Source: Gordonia polyisoprenivorans (lineage in GTDB: Bacteria > Actinomycetota > Actinomycetes > Mycobacteriales > Mycobacteriaceae). From it: DNA of 64,000 bases. The stretch is from positions 3,968,001 through 4,032,000 of the forward strand of contig NZ_CP072203.1 in assembly GCF_017654315.1 (NCBI RefSeq). Direction: 5' to 3'. Every line of letters starts with the position of its first letter. The stretch's first letter is position 1. The notes under the pieces were generated by a model. The model ran no database searches. It saw nothing but the letters and a program-made list of their open reading frames with translations, and was not told the DNA's origin. Position numbers and translations under genes: made by a program. Below, piece by piece: positions 8,266 to 16,031 of the stretch.

Positions 8266-9308
8266 ACCCTCGCCTTTCCGAGCTTCTCTCCCAGGATGCC
8301 CGTCGGACGGAACATGAGCACCAGGATCAGCAAGGCGAAGGCCACCACGTCCTTCCACTGGTTGCCGAACACCACCGACCCGTAGTTCTCCATCACCCCG
8401 AGCAGCAGGCCGCCGAGGAGTGCGCCGCGGACGTTGCCGATGCCACCGAGTACCGCGGCGCAGAACGCTTTGATGCCCAGGATGAATCCGCCGTTGAAGA
8501 TGATCCCGTTCGGCACACGCAGGGTGTAGAGCAATGCTGCGGCGCCGGCGAGCAGGCCGCCGATCAAGAACGTGATGAGGATGATTCGCTCACGTGAAAC
8601 CCCCATGAGCAGGGCCGCATCCGGGTCCTGGGCCACCGACCGGATACCGCGCCCCAACCGTGTCCGGTTGATCATGAAATCGGTGCCGAGCGCCAACACG
8701 ATCGCCGACAGGATGATCACCATCGTCAGATTGGTGACCGGCGCACCGAAGATGGTGAACTCCTCGACGGCCTGGGCCAACCGGATCGTCGGCTGTGCGC
8801 TGGAGCCGCCGAGCGGCGGGTCCACCGGCACCTTGGGCAGCACGTAATGCACGAACTCCTGGAGCACGAACGACATGCCGATGGCGGTGATGAGGAAAGC
8901 CAGCGGTTTGGCATTGCGGCGTCGCAGTGGTCGATAGGCGACGAACTCCAGCCCCACGGCGGCGCCGCCGGCCACGACCATGCCGCACAGTCCCGCGAGC
9001 GCGAGATACACCACAGTCATCAATGTGCCCTCGGCGTAGACGTTGCCCGACGGACTGAAACCCATGATGAGCAGGCCGATATAGGTGCCGAACATGCCGA
9101 GCATGAACACCTCGGAATGCGCGAAGTTGATCAGTCTCAATACGCCGTAGACCAGTGTGTAACCCACTGCGACAAGCGCATATACCGATCCGTAGGTCAA
9201 TCCCTCGATGGTCAGACCCCAGAAACCGTCAACGAGCGAGTGGACGTCGAAGCCGATCGTCGACGCCACGTCGGTGGTGGTCTGGGCCGCCGCGAAGAGT
9301 GTGCTCAC
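8262..9308 (-). CDS. livH: Branched-chain amino acid ABC transporter permease LivH
   Basis: 348 residues. The first transmembrane stretch GLTYGSVYALVAVGYTLVYGVLRLINFAHSEVFMLG is diagnostic of LivH. The ATPase contact loop is TRLGRGIRSVAQDPDAALLMGV. It ends FRPTGILGEKLGKARV, the typical LivH/LivM end. It is preceded by an 88-bp spacer containing a strong hairpin that separates it from livK. Confidence 0.94.
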   Translation of the reverse strand: MSTLFAAAQTTTDVASTIGFDVHSLVDGFWGLTIEGLTYGSVYALVAVGYTLVYGVLRLINFAHSEVFMLGMFGTYIGLLIMGFSPSGNVYAEGTLMTVVYLALAGLCGMVVAGGAAVGLEFVAYRPLRRRNAKPLAFLITAIGMSFVLQEFVHYVLPKVPVDPPLGGSSAQPTIRLAQAVEEFTIFGAPVTNLTMVIILSAIVLALGTDFMINRTRLGRGIRSVAQDPDAALLMGVSRERIILITFLIGGLLAGAAALLYTLRVPNGIIFNGGFILGIKAFCAAVLGGIGNVRGALLGGLLLGVMENYGSVVFGNQWKDVVAFALLILVLMFRPTGILGEKLGKARV

Positions 9309-9345
9309 GTTTCCTCCCCTTCAGCCGGATGAGAGCAGCAACATG

Positions 9346-9384
9346 CGGTGCGCCCGGACCACCGGACGGTGGCCGGGCGCACCG
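9346..9384 (-). terminator. Hairpin between livK and livH (attenuator-like)
   Basis: CGGTGCGCCCGG at 9346-9357 pairs perfectly with CCGGGCGCACCG at 9373-9384, and the 15-nt loop contains a further CCACC/GGTGG stem. No T-run follows. It probably stops or stabilises part of the livK transcript so the binding protein is made in excess over the membrane genes, a common arrangement; this is inferred. Confidence 0.7.
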
Positions 9385-9396
9385 GATATGTCGGAC

Positions 9397-10623
9397 TTAC
9401 TTGACCTCGTAGACCCAGATCAGCGACGAGGTGAGCTCGCCGTCCGGTGTCCACGAGTACGGGCCGGCCAGTCCCTGGCCCTTGTAGGTCCGGATGAACT
9501 CCAGCAGCTTCGGACGCGTCGTGTTGCCCTCTTCGATGCCCTTCATCATGATCGACGCGATGTCGTAGGCCTGCACCGAGTAGACGCCGGATGCCTGGTT
9601 GAACGCCGCCTGGTACTCCTTGGCCAGCGTCGCCGGTGCCGGACCACACGGGCACGACAGGTAGGCGCCCTTGGCCGAATCTCCGGCCTGGGCAACGAAC
9701 TGCGGATCGTTCGTGCCGTCACCGGAGGCGAAGGTCACGTTCGGCGCGGCCGACTTCAACTGCTGAGCCAGCGGAGCCGCCTCGGCGTAGTACCCGGCGT
9801 AGAACACGGCGTCGGGACTTGCCGCGGTCACCTTCGAGATGATCGCGGAGAAGTCGCGCTCACCGGTCTTGACGTTGCCCGAGCAGTCCGAGTCGGCAGC
9901 CGAGCCGAGCGACTTGGTGACCACCGATGCCAGACCGACGCCGTAGGCGCTGTCGTCCTCGATGACACAGACCTTCTTCTTGCCCAGGGTGTTGGTCAGG
10001 TACTTGCCGACCGCCGCGCCCTGCGCGTCGTCATTGGCCAGACCGCGGAAGAAGGTCTTCCAGCCGTTCTGCGTCAGTGCGGCATTGGTGGCCGAGGCGG
10101 TGACCGACACCAGACCGGCCTGATTGAAGATGCCGCCGGTGGCCTTGGTCTCACCCGAGAACGCCGGGCCGATCAGGCCGATGATGGAGCTGTCATTGGT
10201 GATCTGCGGGGCGACCTGGGTGGCCTTCTGCGGGTCTCCCTCGGTGTCGAAGCGCTTCAAGGTGATCTTGCAGTCGGGGTTCGCCTTGTTGTGCTGATCG
10301 ACGGCCAGCTGCGCACCGTTGACGATGTTGATACCGAGTGCCGCGTTGGCGCCGGTGAGGGCGCCGGCCATGGCGATGGTCGACGGATCGCACTTGGCGC
10401 CGCCGGGCTGGGCCGGGTTCAGTGCCGCCGACTCCGCGGCCGGCGGAACCTCTTTGCCCTCGGTGTTGATCTGATTGAGAGCCGAGATCGTCAAACCCGA
10501 ATTACTTGCCGACGAGCCACTCGCACCGGACCCAGAATCAGTGGACTTACTACTACACGCCGAGACTGCGAGGATTCCCGTCAGTGTCACCGCGATCGCT
10601 GCGGTCGCCATTCGACGTCGCAT
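9397..10623 (-). CDS. livK: Branched-chain amino acid ABC transporter substrate-binding lipoprotein
   Basis: 408 residues. The signal peptide ends in the lipobox LAVSAC (lipidated Cys near residue 23). A Ser/Gly linker follows, then a type I periplasmic-binding fold (CDPSTIAMAGALTGANAALGINIVNGAQLAVDQHN... IIGLIGPAFSGETKATGGIFNQAGL... KKKVCVIEDDSAYGVGLA). The family takes branched-chain amino acids or other small amides; the ligand is not readable. It heads the liv operon. A GAGAGG ribosome site lies 8 nt before the ATG. Confidence 0.93.
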   Translation of the reverse strand: MRRRMATAAIAVTLTGILAVSACSSKSTDSGSGASGSSASNSGLTISALNQINTEGKEVPPAAESAALNPAQPGGAKCDPSTIAMAGALTGANAALGINIVNGAQLAVDQHNKANPDCKITLKRFDTEGDPQKATQVAPQITNDSSIIGLIGPAFSGETKATGGIFNQAGLVSVTASATNAALTQNGWKTFFRGLANDDAQGAAVGKYLTNTLGKKKVCVIEDDSAYGVGLASVVTKSLGSAADSDCSGNVKTGERDFSAIISKVTAASPDAVFYAGYYAEAAPLAQQLKSAAPNVTFASGDGTNDPQFVAQAGDSAKGAYLSCPCGPAPATLAKEYQAAFNQASGVYSVQAYDIASIMMKGIEEGNTTRPKLLEFIRTYKGQGLAGPYSWTPDGELTSSLIWVYEVK

Positions 10624-10646
10624 ACTTGTTGCCTCTCATCCGCCCG

Positions 10647-10679
10647 CCCGGCGTCGCCGGGAGATCTACCCCGTAGATC
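10647..10679 (-). other. Two hairpins in the livK mRNA leader
   Basis: CCCGGCG/CGCCGGG (10647-10661) and GATCTAC/GTAGATC with a 3-nt CCC loop (10663-10679) lie 24-56 bp upstream of the livK ATG. They may be leader structures controlling livK or the stem of a mapped transcript end. No riboswitch class was recognised. Confidence 0.5.
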
Positions 10680-10708
10680 CTGAGAGGAACATAGACCCGA
10701 CGACCGAC

Positions 10709-10739
10709 CTGCGCGGGGTAACTGAGCGAAACCGCGCAG
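10709..10739 (-). terminator. Inverted repeat downstream of pdtaR
   Basis: CTGCGCGG (10709-10716) pairs with CCGCGCAG (10732-10739), about 48 bp after the pdtaR stop. It lacks a T-run, like many actinobacterial intrinsic terminators. It would separate pdtaR from the liv operon, which is read in the same direction. Confidence 0.5.
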
Positions 10740-10786
10740 ATCGGCATTGAGCTTGTTTCAGAGATTTAACGAACGACCCGTCGAGG

Positions 10787-11413
10787 TCACTCCTGCGAAC
10801 CGAGTGTCTCCACCACGACCTGCGCCACAGCCTTCATCGTGGTACGGCGATCCATCGCCGCGCGCTGAATCCACTTGAACGCCTCAGGTTCCGACAACGA
10901 CTGCTTCTCCATCAGCAAACCCTTGGCCCGCTCGACGAGTTTGCGGGTCTCGAGACGGTCGGTCATCGACGCGACCTCTTTCTCGAGTTCGCGAAGTTCC
11001 TGATACCGACTCACCGCCACCTCGATCGCGGGCACGAGATCGGCCTTGGTGAAGGGCTTCACCAGATAGGCCATCGCTCCGGCCTCGCGGGCCTTCTCGA
11101 TGAAGTCGCGCTGACTGAATGCGGTGAGCATGACCACCGGGGCCAGCCGCTTGCTCGCGATCTCGCCGGCCGCATCGATTCCGTCCCGGACGGGCATCTT
11201 GATGTCCATGATCACCAGATCGGGGGCGAGCTGTTCGGTCAGCTCGACGGCCGCCTGACCATTGGGTGCCTCACCGACGACGTCGTAGCCCTCTTCGCGC
11301 AACATCTCGATGAGGTCCATCCGGATCAGCGAGTCGTCTTCGGCCACGAGAACCTTGTGGCCTACCTGCGCTTCGTCCGGCGTCACCGGCGCACTGTCCG
11401 CCACCGTCACCAT
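10787..11413 (-). CDS. pdtaR: ANTAR-domain response regulator PdtaR
   Basis: 208 residues from the ATG at 11413, which has a GGAGG site just upstream. Residues ~18-135 are a receiver domain with the acidic pocket AEDD, the phospho-acceptor Asp in LVIMDIKMP, the switch Thr in MLTAFSQRD and the Lys in YLVKPF. A short coiled coil leads to an ANTAR RNA-binding domain (LETRKLVERAKGLLMEKQSLSEPEAFKWIQRAAMDRRTTM). The sequence closely resembles M. tuberculosis Rv1626. PdtaR is the target of the histidine kinase PdtaS and acts as a transcription antiterminator on dual-hexaloop RNAs. The kinase is not in the window. Confidence 0.96.
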   Translation of the reverse strand: MVTVADSAPVTPDEAQVGHKVLVAEDDSLIRMDLIEMLREEGYDVVGEAPNGQAAVELTEQLAPDLVIMDIKMPVRDGIDAAGEIASKRLAPVVMLTAFSQRDFIEKAREAGAMAYLVKPFTKADLVPAIEVAVSRYQELRELEKEVASMTDRLETRKLVERAKGLLMEKQSLSEPEAFKWIQRAAMDRRTTMKAVAQVVVETLGSQE

Positions 11414-11500
11414 CCCCTCCTCCACGTCGAGCGATCGACCTGCGCGAACACCCAGGCCACGCCCGTCGCGCACGACGGACGATGAGGGGAAGCGTACCGG

Positions 11501-11531
11501 TTGGATCGCTGCTCGGCCGATCTACTAGACT
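11501..11531 (+). promoter_or_regulatory. Candidate tRNA-Leu promoter
   Basis: TTGGAT (11501-11506) and TAGACT (11526-11531) are separated by 19 bp and lie 28 bp upstream of the tRNA. They fit a sigA-type -35/-10 pair. The 145-bp gap between pdtaR and the tRNA must also hold the divergent pdtaR promoter. Confidence 0.45.
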
Positions 11532-11559
11532 CGGCTCTCGCAGCTCGACGCAGTTGCAT

Positions 11560-11636
11560 GCCCTCGTAGCCCAATTGGCAGAGGCAACGGATTCAAAACC
11601 CGTCCAGTGTGAGTTCGAGTCTCACCGAGGGCACCA
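11560..11636 (+). tRNA. tRNA-Leu (anticodon CAA)
   Basis: The acceptor stem GCCCTCG pairs with CGAGGGC. The D arm is GCC..GGC, the anticodon loop TTCAAAA reads CAA (decoding UUG), the variable region is only CCAGT and the T arm is GTGAG-TTCGAGT-CTCAC. Discriminator A and an encoded CCA follow. A short variable arm is unusual for a leucine tRNA, which normally has a long one. The 3' 43 bases are duplicated at 24792-24834, showing that the gene is the integration site of the 13.2-kb element; the present 3' half came from the element. Confidence 0.9.
11592..11634 (+). repeat. attL core (43 bp, inside tRNA-Leu)
   Basis: Identical over 43 bp to 24792-24834, starting TTCAAAACCCGTCCAG and ending CCGAGGGCAC. 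It covers the anticodon loop to the acceptor stem. Flanking bases differ on both sides, so 43 bp is the whole core. Because the intact tRNA 5' half is here, this copy's 3' half is element-derived. Confidence 0.93.
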
Positions 11637-11638
11637 TG

Positions 11639-11662
11639 AACCCCCTGTTCAGCAGGGGTTTT
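11639..11662 (+). terminator. Rho-independent terminator after tRNA-Leu (element-supplied)
   Basis: CCCCTG (11642-11647) pairs with CAGGGG (11653-11658) around a 5-nt loop and is followed by TTTTCT. It lies inside the element and resembles the chromosomal terminator at 24839-24859, so the element carries its own copy of the tRNA terminator as well as of the tRNA 3' end. Confidence 0.75.
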
Positions 11663-11699
11663 CTGGTGTCTGGGTGTCGTCCAAACGGTGTCAATGTAG

Positions 11700-11718
11700 C
11701 CCCCGTGCTACCCACACG
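11700..11718 (+). repeat. Left arm-type repeat near attL
   Basis: A CCCCC run followed by GTGCTACCCACACG matches 24635-24653 near the other end in 18 of 19 positions and in the same orientation. Paired repeats just inside both att cores are what integrase arm-binding or excisionase sites look like. The function is inferred. Confidence 0.6.
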
Positions 11719-11796
11719 GCGTGGCGTGAATGGCCCGGTAAGCTCATCCGCCTAGAATCTGCGTCAATACAGACTCGCAAGACAAAGGCGACCTCA

Positions 11797-12393
11797 ATGA
11801 CCGAGAAGCAAGACCTTGACTCCGCGATCACGGCGATGGACCGGATCGCCGAGGCAGTCAAGAAGTTCGACGATGCAGAATTGCGCGCCCAGGCGTTCGG
11901 GATTCTCAGCTCGACAGTATTCGCAAACGGTCCGGCCCAAGTCTCTCGACAGACCCCACCACCGCCACGCGACTCAGGCGATGCTGTAGAACGAGAAGCT
12001 CCAGCGGAAAAGGTCAAGCCTGCGAAGAAGGCCACTAGCAGGAAGGCCGGGGCAAAGAAGGCGAATTTCGAGGTCCCAAAAGATATTAACTTCGCGCCGG
12101 ATGGGGAGAAGTCGTTCAAAGATTTTGCGGCCGAGAAGTCGCCCACCAGCAATAACGAGAAAGCGCTTGTCGCAGCATACTACCTGACTGATTACCTAAA
12201 AGAACAGGTCACCATAGGAAAAGTAATCGCCGCCTTCAGAGCTGCCGAATGGCGATCACCAGCCAATCCCGACAACAATCTACATCAGACGGGCAGCCGG
12301 GGTTGGCTCGACACTAAGGATATGTCCAACATTGAAGTGGTTTGGAGTGGACGCAACTTCGTAGAGCACGACCTTCCGAAGAAGAAACCGTAG
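11797..12393 (+). CDS. Unknown protein, first gene of a HEPN-linked cargo pair
   Basis: 198 residues. Residues 1-45 are a helical segment (LDSAITAMDRIAEAVKKFDDAELRAQ). Residues ~50-95 are a Pro/Lys/Ala-rich, histone-tail-like linker. The C-terminal ~95 residues (NNEKALVAAYYLTDYLKEQ ... GSRGWLDTKDM) form a compact domain I do not recognise. Base composition is visibly more AT-rich than the chromosome. The next gene starts 3 nt after its stop, so the two form an operon. The position between attL and the integrase is a usual cargo spot in satellites. The role is unknown; defence is a guess based on the partner. Confidence 0.7.
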   Translation: MTEKQDLDSAITAMDRIAEAVKKFDDAELRAQAFGILSSTVFANGPAQVSRQTPPPPRDSGDAVEREAPAEKVKPAKKATSRKAGAKKANFEVPKDINFAPDGEKSFKDFAAEKSPTSNNEKALVAAYYLTDYLKEQVTIGKVIAAFRAAEWRSPANPDNNLHQTGSRGWLDTKDMSNIEVVWSGRNFVEHDLPKKKP

Positions 12394-12396
12394 CGC

Positions 12397-13143
12397 GTGA
12401 TCAGTCGCGATCAGACACTCGGCCATCTTCCTGCTCCCCTTCGCATTGAATTGCTGGCCGAGTACGACAAGGTCACAACCAATTACCGTGAAAGCCGATG
12501 GGAAGCGAGCGAGCTGAACGGAGGGCGGTTCTGTGAAATCGTGTATTCGATCCTCGAAGGATATACAAGCGGTTCATACCCAAAGTCCGCATCCAAGCCG
12601 CGAAACTTCAAGCGCGCATGCGAATCTCTCGAGAACCAGTCCCAATTCTCCGACTCGGTACGGATGACGATTCCCCGCGTTCTCGTTGGGCTGTATGACA
12701 TCCGCAATCGCAGGGGCGTTGGGCACGTCGGTGGTGACGTCGACGCGAATCAAATGGACGCGGAGTACGTTCTCCACGCAGTCCAGTGGATCATGGCTGA
12801 ACTCGTCAGACTATTTCACAGTGTTTCGGTGAATGAAGCATCAGATACGATCACTGCAATAGTGGAGCGCACAAATCCACTGGTATGGGAGATAAACGGC
12901 AAACGTCGGATCTTGAAGCCAGGTATGAGCTTGTCGGACAGTACCTTACTTCTGATCTACTCGTCCACTGGTCCAGTTTCCGAAACAGATCTAGCAGACT
13001 GGCTCGAGCAAGACCGTTTGCCGAACTACCGTAGGGTTCTCACCCGACTGCATTCACAACGCATGATCGAGTACAGCGGCGGAGTCGCAATACTCTCACC
13101 TCTCGGCACAACGCAAGTTGAGGAGCATCTCTTAACTCCCTGA
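12397..13143 (+). CDS. HEPN-like protein with C-terminal winged helix; candidate defence gene
   Basis: 248 residues from a GTG. Residues ~85-145 contain LYDIRNRRGVGHVGGDVDANQMDAEYVLHAVQWIMAEL split over two helices; R103 and H110 form an R-x6-H arrangement resembling HEPN RNases and the C-terminal domain of abortive-infection proteins. Residues ~170-245 look like a winged helix ending in a classic wing (RVLTRLHSQRMIEYSGG). It is coupled to the upstream gene and overlaps the end of the convergent integrase gene by 12 nt. Composition is AT-rich relative to its neighbours. Anti-phage function is inferred, not shown. Confidence 0.72.
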   Translation: MISRDQTLGHLPAPLRIELLAEYDKVTTNYRESRWEASELNGGRFCEIVYSILEGYTSGSYPKSASKPRNFKRACESLENQSQFSDSVRMTIPRVLVGLYDIRNRRGVGHVGGDVDANQMDAEYVLHAVQWIMAELVRLFHSVSVNEASDTITAIVERTNPLVWEINGKRRILKPGMSLSDSTLLLIYSSTGPVSETDLADWLEQDRLPNYRRVLTRLHSQRMIEYSGGVAILSPLGTTQVEEHLLTP

Positions 13144-14541
13144 TCTCCGTCGGGATAACTGGATCACGTTTGACGGCTCAGACACTGTCGACGCGCGAGC
13201 TATGGTCGGTTCGGGCAGGTTGTTGAGCGCGCCGCCGTCTTCACTCGGTATCCAGTCGCCGTAGGTGTCCAGTGTCAGGCTGTAGTGCGCGTGGCCGAGC
13301 CATTGCGACACCTGCATGAAGTGGACCCCGGCCGATAGCTGCATGGTGGCGAACGTGTGGCGGCTGTAGTCGTGCAGGCGGACGCCTCGCTGGGCGGGCT
13401 GGCCGTCGCGGGCCGGGCAACTTACCGGCAAACCGCTCTCAACCAGCGCCGGAGCAAGAATCGTCTCGAACCACGTCCCCAACTCGGGCGGCTGCGACCA
13501 ATCCAGCTCGGCCACGGTGCGCTCACCCTTCACCCGGCGTCCGCCGTTCTTCCGCGACGGCCACAACGACGCTGTCGGCTCGTCGGCGCGGGGATGCTCC
13601 ACAACGTAGGCGCGCACCCGTTCGGCCAGCCACGGCGGCAAGGGCACCGACCGACGCGACTTGCGGCTCTTCGGGGTGCTCGTCACCCACTGCCCGCCCT
13701 TCCGATCCTTGGTGCGCCGGACATGCACCGTGCAGAGAGTGGTTCCGGACACGTCTGGGCCGGGGCGCGTGGTGAAATCCATGTCCTGAATCTCCAACCC
13801 GGCGCATTCGGCCTTGCGTAGTCCCGAGTACGGCAGGAAGTGCGCCAGCAACTCGTAGACCGGATACCGCTCCCCCACGATTCGGGCCACTGCGGCGATC
13901 TGCTCGGCGGTCAGCGGGTGATGCTGGAACGCTTCGCGGTCGCCCACGGCGTGCCCGGTGCTGAAATCCACCTGCTCGGTCGGGCTGACAGGGATAGCGC
14001 CGTGTCGCGTCGCGTACTTGAGGACTGCCCTCAGCGCGAGCCAGGCGTGCTTCACGGTTTTCGGGGCGAGGTTGCGCGCTGCCAGGTCAGCGAGGAAGTG
14101 CTCGCAGTCCCGAGGGCTGACACTGGCGACAGCCTGACCGCCGAATCGCTCTAGCGAGTAGCGCCGCAACACCTTCTCGTAATCGTCGAGGGTGCGCTGC
14201 TTCAACCGACCCTGAGCCACCTTGACCTGCTGGCTCTCGATCCACGCCTGCGCGTAGTACCCGAAAGGCAAGTCACCAGCCTTCCGCTGTTCGGCCAGGG
14301 CGCTTGTCTGTCCGGTGTGCCGAGCCAGATTCAGTTCGTCGCGACGGGCCTCGGCGTCCTCGCGGGTTCCAAACGATTCCTGTCGGTTGCGGGTGCGCTT
14401 GCGGCCGTCCGGCATCGCCGCGTCAAAAGGAACTGGCAGCCCGTAGGCGTCGCGCTCCACCTCCTTCCAGATGACGCGATACGTCTTGACCGGCTTCCCG
14501 CGCTTGCGGTCCTTGGTCTCGTAGGTCTTGATCCACGCCAT
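13132..14541 (-). CDS. int: Tyrosine recombinase (integrase)
   Basis: 469 residues. The N-terminus (1-70) is arm-binding-like. Residues ~95-180 are a SAM-like core-binding domain. The catalytic domain shows Arg I in LPYSGLRKAECAGLEI, HxxR in RLHDYSRHTFAT, and the His and nucleophilic Tyr in WLGHAHYSLTLDTYGDW. It begins at the ATG at 14541, sharing one base with the serine recombinase stop (TAATG), so the two are co-translated. It is expected to integrate the element at tRNA-Leu. Unlike many integrases it is ~1.5 kb from the nearer att core, with the cargo pair between. Confidence 0.95.
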   Translation of the reverse strand: MAWIKTYETKDRKRGKPVKTYRVIWKEVERDAYGLPVPFDAAMPDGRKRTRNRQESFGTREDAEARRDELNLARHTGQTSALAEQRKAGDLPFGYYAQAWIESQQVKVAQGRLKQRTLDDYEKVLRRYSLERFGGQAVASVSPRDCEHFLADLAARNLAPKTVKHAWLALRAVLKYATRHGAIPVSPTEQVDFSTGHAVGDREAFQHHPLTAEQIAAVARIVGERYPVYELLAHFLPYSGLRKAECAGLEIQDMDFTTRPGPDVSGTTLCTVHVRRTKDRKGGQWVTSTPKSRKSRRSVPLPPWLAERVRAYVVEHPRADEPTASLWPSRKNGGRRVKGERTVAELDWSQPPELGTWFETILAPALVESGLPVSCPARDGQPAQRGVRLHDYSRHTFATMQLSAGVHFMQVSQWLGHAHYSLTLDTYGDWIPSEDGGALNNLPEPTIARASTVSEPSNVIQLSRRRSGS

Positions 14542-15197
14542 TACGCGGCCTCTTTCGCTTGTTCGATGGACTTGCAGATACGGCGGACGGTGGTGGCCTG
14601 CCAGGTAGGACGACCCGCTGGGCTGAGTTCGCCTGCTGCGGTGAGTTCGGCGGCGATAGCACCGAAGCTGAGGCCCTCTTCTCGCATCCCGACGATGCGA
14701 CGAGCCACGACGGTGGACACGAGGCGCGGCCTGCCGAGCGTGACGCCTTGAGCCTTCTTCGCTGCGAGCGCTGCCTTGGTGCGCTCCCCGATGAGACGCC
14801 GCTCGAACTGGGCGAACGTCGCGAGCATGTTGGCCATCGCTTCGCCGCTGGCCGTGGTGGTGTCGACCTGGACGTCGAGCATGATCAGCGACCAACGCTG
14901 TGTGCGGGCGCGCTCCATGATCTCGGCGGCGTGGACAACGCTACGAGCGAGCCGGTCCAGCTTGGTCACCACGAGCCCGTCAGCAAGACCCGCCGACAAC
15001 TGGGCCAGAGCGCTACGTAAGCCGGGATTGACCTGCGAACCGGACAGCCCCTCGTCCCGAAGGATGGTCAGTTCCCAGCCTCGGCGCGCGGCTTCGGCGT
15101 GAAGCGCGGCCTCCTGAGCCTGAATGCCAAGGCGGCTGTCGGCCTGCTCTTCAGTGCTCACTCGCACGTACCCGATCATCACTTTCGCTTCGTTCAT
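14541..15197 (-). CDS. Serine recombinase (resolvase/invertase family)
   Basis: 218 residues. The catalytic domain (1-140) begins MIGYVRVSTEEQ with Ser14 as nucleophile, and contains DEGLSGS and VVTKLDRLARS, the Arg-rich active-site helix. The C-terminal ~50 residues are a helix-turn-helix (SFGAIAAELTAAG...WQATTVRRI). The length fits small resolvases rather than large serine integrases. Co-encoding with a tyrosine integrase is unusual; it may resolve multimers of a replicating form or invert a segment. No res site pair was identified. Confidence 0.93.
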   Translation of the reverse strand: MNEAKVMIGYVRVSTEEQADSRLGIQAQEAALHAEAARRGWELTILRDEGLSGSQVNPGLRSALAQLSAGLADGLVVTKLDRLARSVVHAAEIMERARTQRWSLIMLDVQVDTTTASGEAMANMLATFAQFERRLIGERTKAALAAKKAQGVTLGRPRLVSTVVARRIVGMREEGLSFGAIAAELTAAGELSPAGRPTWQATTVRRICKSIEQAKEAA

Positions 15198-15265
15198 TTC
15201 CTTTGTCTCCCTTGGTGGTTGAGGCTCTAACGTCCGTTTGCGCCTTACGCCTCAGCCTACTTTCG

Positions 15266-15281
15266 AGTGACATAGATCACA
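15266..15281. promoter_or_regulatory. CRP/GlxR-like operator upstream of the recombinase operon
   Basis: AGTGACATAGATCACA matches the actinobacterial cAMP-receptor consensus TGTGANNTANNTCACA at 11 of 12 fixed positions. It lies 68 bp upstream of the serine recombinase start, within an AT-rich stretch that must hold the promoter. Regulation by a host CRP/GlxR protein is inferred. The rest of the 240-bp gap 15198-15437 shows no other gene. Confidence 0.5.
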
Positions 15282-15437
15282 ATCTATTCGGAACTGGAAT
15301 AGCTTGTCCGACAGAGCAATTGACTCGTTTTGCCGTTGAGATGGGGCGTGAGGTGCGCGGGTGCCGCACCGGCGTCATTGGGCCGTCGGTGGCGACGCCA
15401 GAGGGCCGAGACACCCCTCGCCGTGGGTGGCGCTGGC

Positions 15438-15758
15438 CTACGGCGCGGGCGGGCGTTGGTCCGCAGCACGCAACTGTTCGAGGGCGTCTTCCATCGGCAA
15501 CAGCTTCCTCGGCACGCGAGGCCCGACCACCGGAGGGGACGACGACTCAGCCGACGCGGACACCGGCTCGGCGTCGTCTTCCTCGTCGCGCACTTCCGCA
15601 GCCAGGGCGCGGTCGTCGAGGCGCTTCACCGCGACAATCTCGTCGTACACCCATCGCGGGTATACCTTTGGCACGTAAGGCTTTCCGTAGTCGCCAGTGA
15701 ATCTTTCGTGCCGTCCCGAATCCGTTCTGCCCGAACGCTTTCCACGCTTACTCGTCAT
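15438..15758 (-). CDS. Small hypothetical protein of the element
   Basis: 106 residues from the ATG at 15758, with an AAGGGA site upstream. The N-terminus is very basic (MTSKRGKRSGRTDSGRHERF). A middle motif KPYVPKVYPRWVYDEIVAVKRLDDRALAAEV is followed by an acidic stretch (DEEDDAEP) and a Pro-rich linker. No family was recognised. Its site between the recombinases and the Rep gene suggests a DNA-related or accessory replication role, without proof. Confidence 0.6.
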   Translation of the reverse strand: MTSKRGKRSGRTDSGRHERFTGDYGKPYVPKVYPRWVYDEIVAVKRLDDRALAAEVRDEEDDAEPVSASAESSSPPVVGPRVPRKLLPMEDALEQLRAADQRPPAP

Positions 15759-15794
15759 CGTCCCAATTCCCTTCTGCTCGAACGCTTTCCACGC
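15725..15794. repeat. 23-bp direct repeat across the start of the small basic gene
   Basis: TTCTGCCCGAACGCTTTCC plus ACGC at 15725-15747 recurs at 15772-15794 with one change (22 of 23). One copy is inside the coding sequence and the other in the leader. It looks like a local duplication. Confidence 0.7.
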
Positions 15795-16031
15795 CCAACT
15801 TTGTAGTGATCCGTCTCGCGCGGAGCTTGTGTCTCTCTCCACGATGTGCTCCAAATCAGGCCGTTTGGCCGCTGGTTTGTACCAACCTTTGCCTCAACGA
15901 CAATTCCCTGTTGTCGGAGGACTCGTTGTTGCTGTCGGTTCGAACACGGTCGGCCTGCACTCTGGTGAGTGCGGAGTCCGTGCGCCCCTCTCGATTCCTG
16001 CGGCCCGTATCCGGGATCGTGATGTGCGTTG

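Noticed and set aside
9208..10683. 491-residue open frame opposite livH/livK
   Set aside because: It spans the antisense of the livK gene, the livK-livH gap and the end of livH; composition is typical of a shadow frame.
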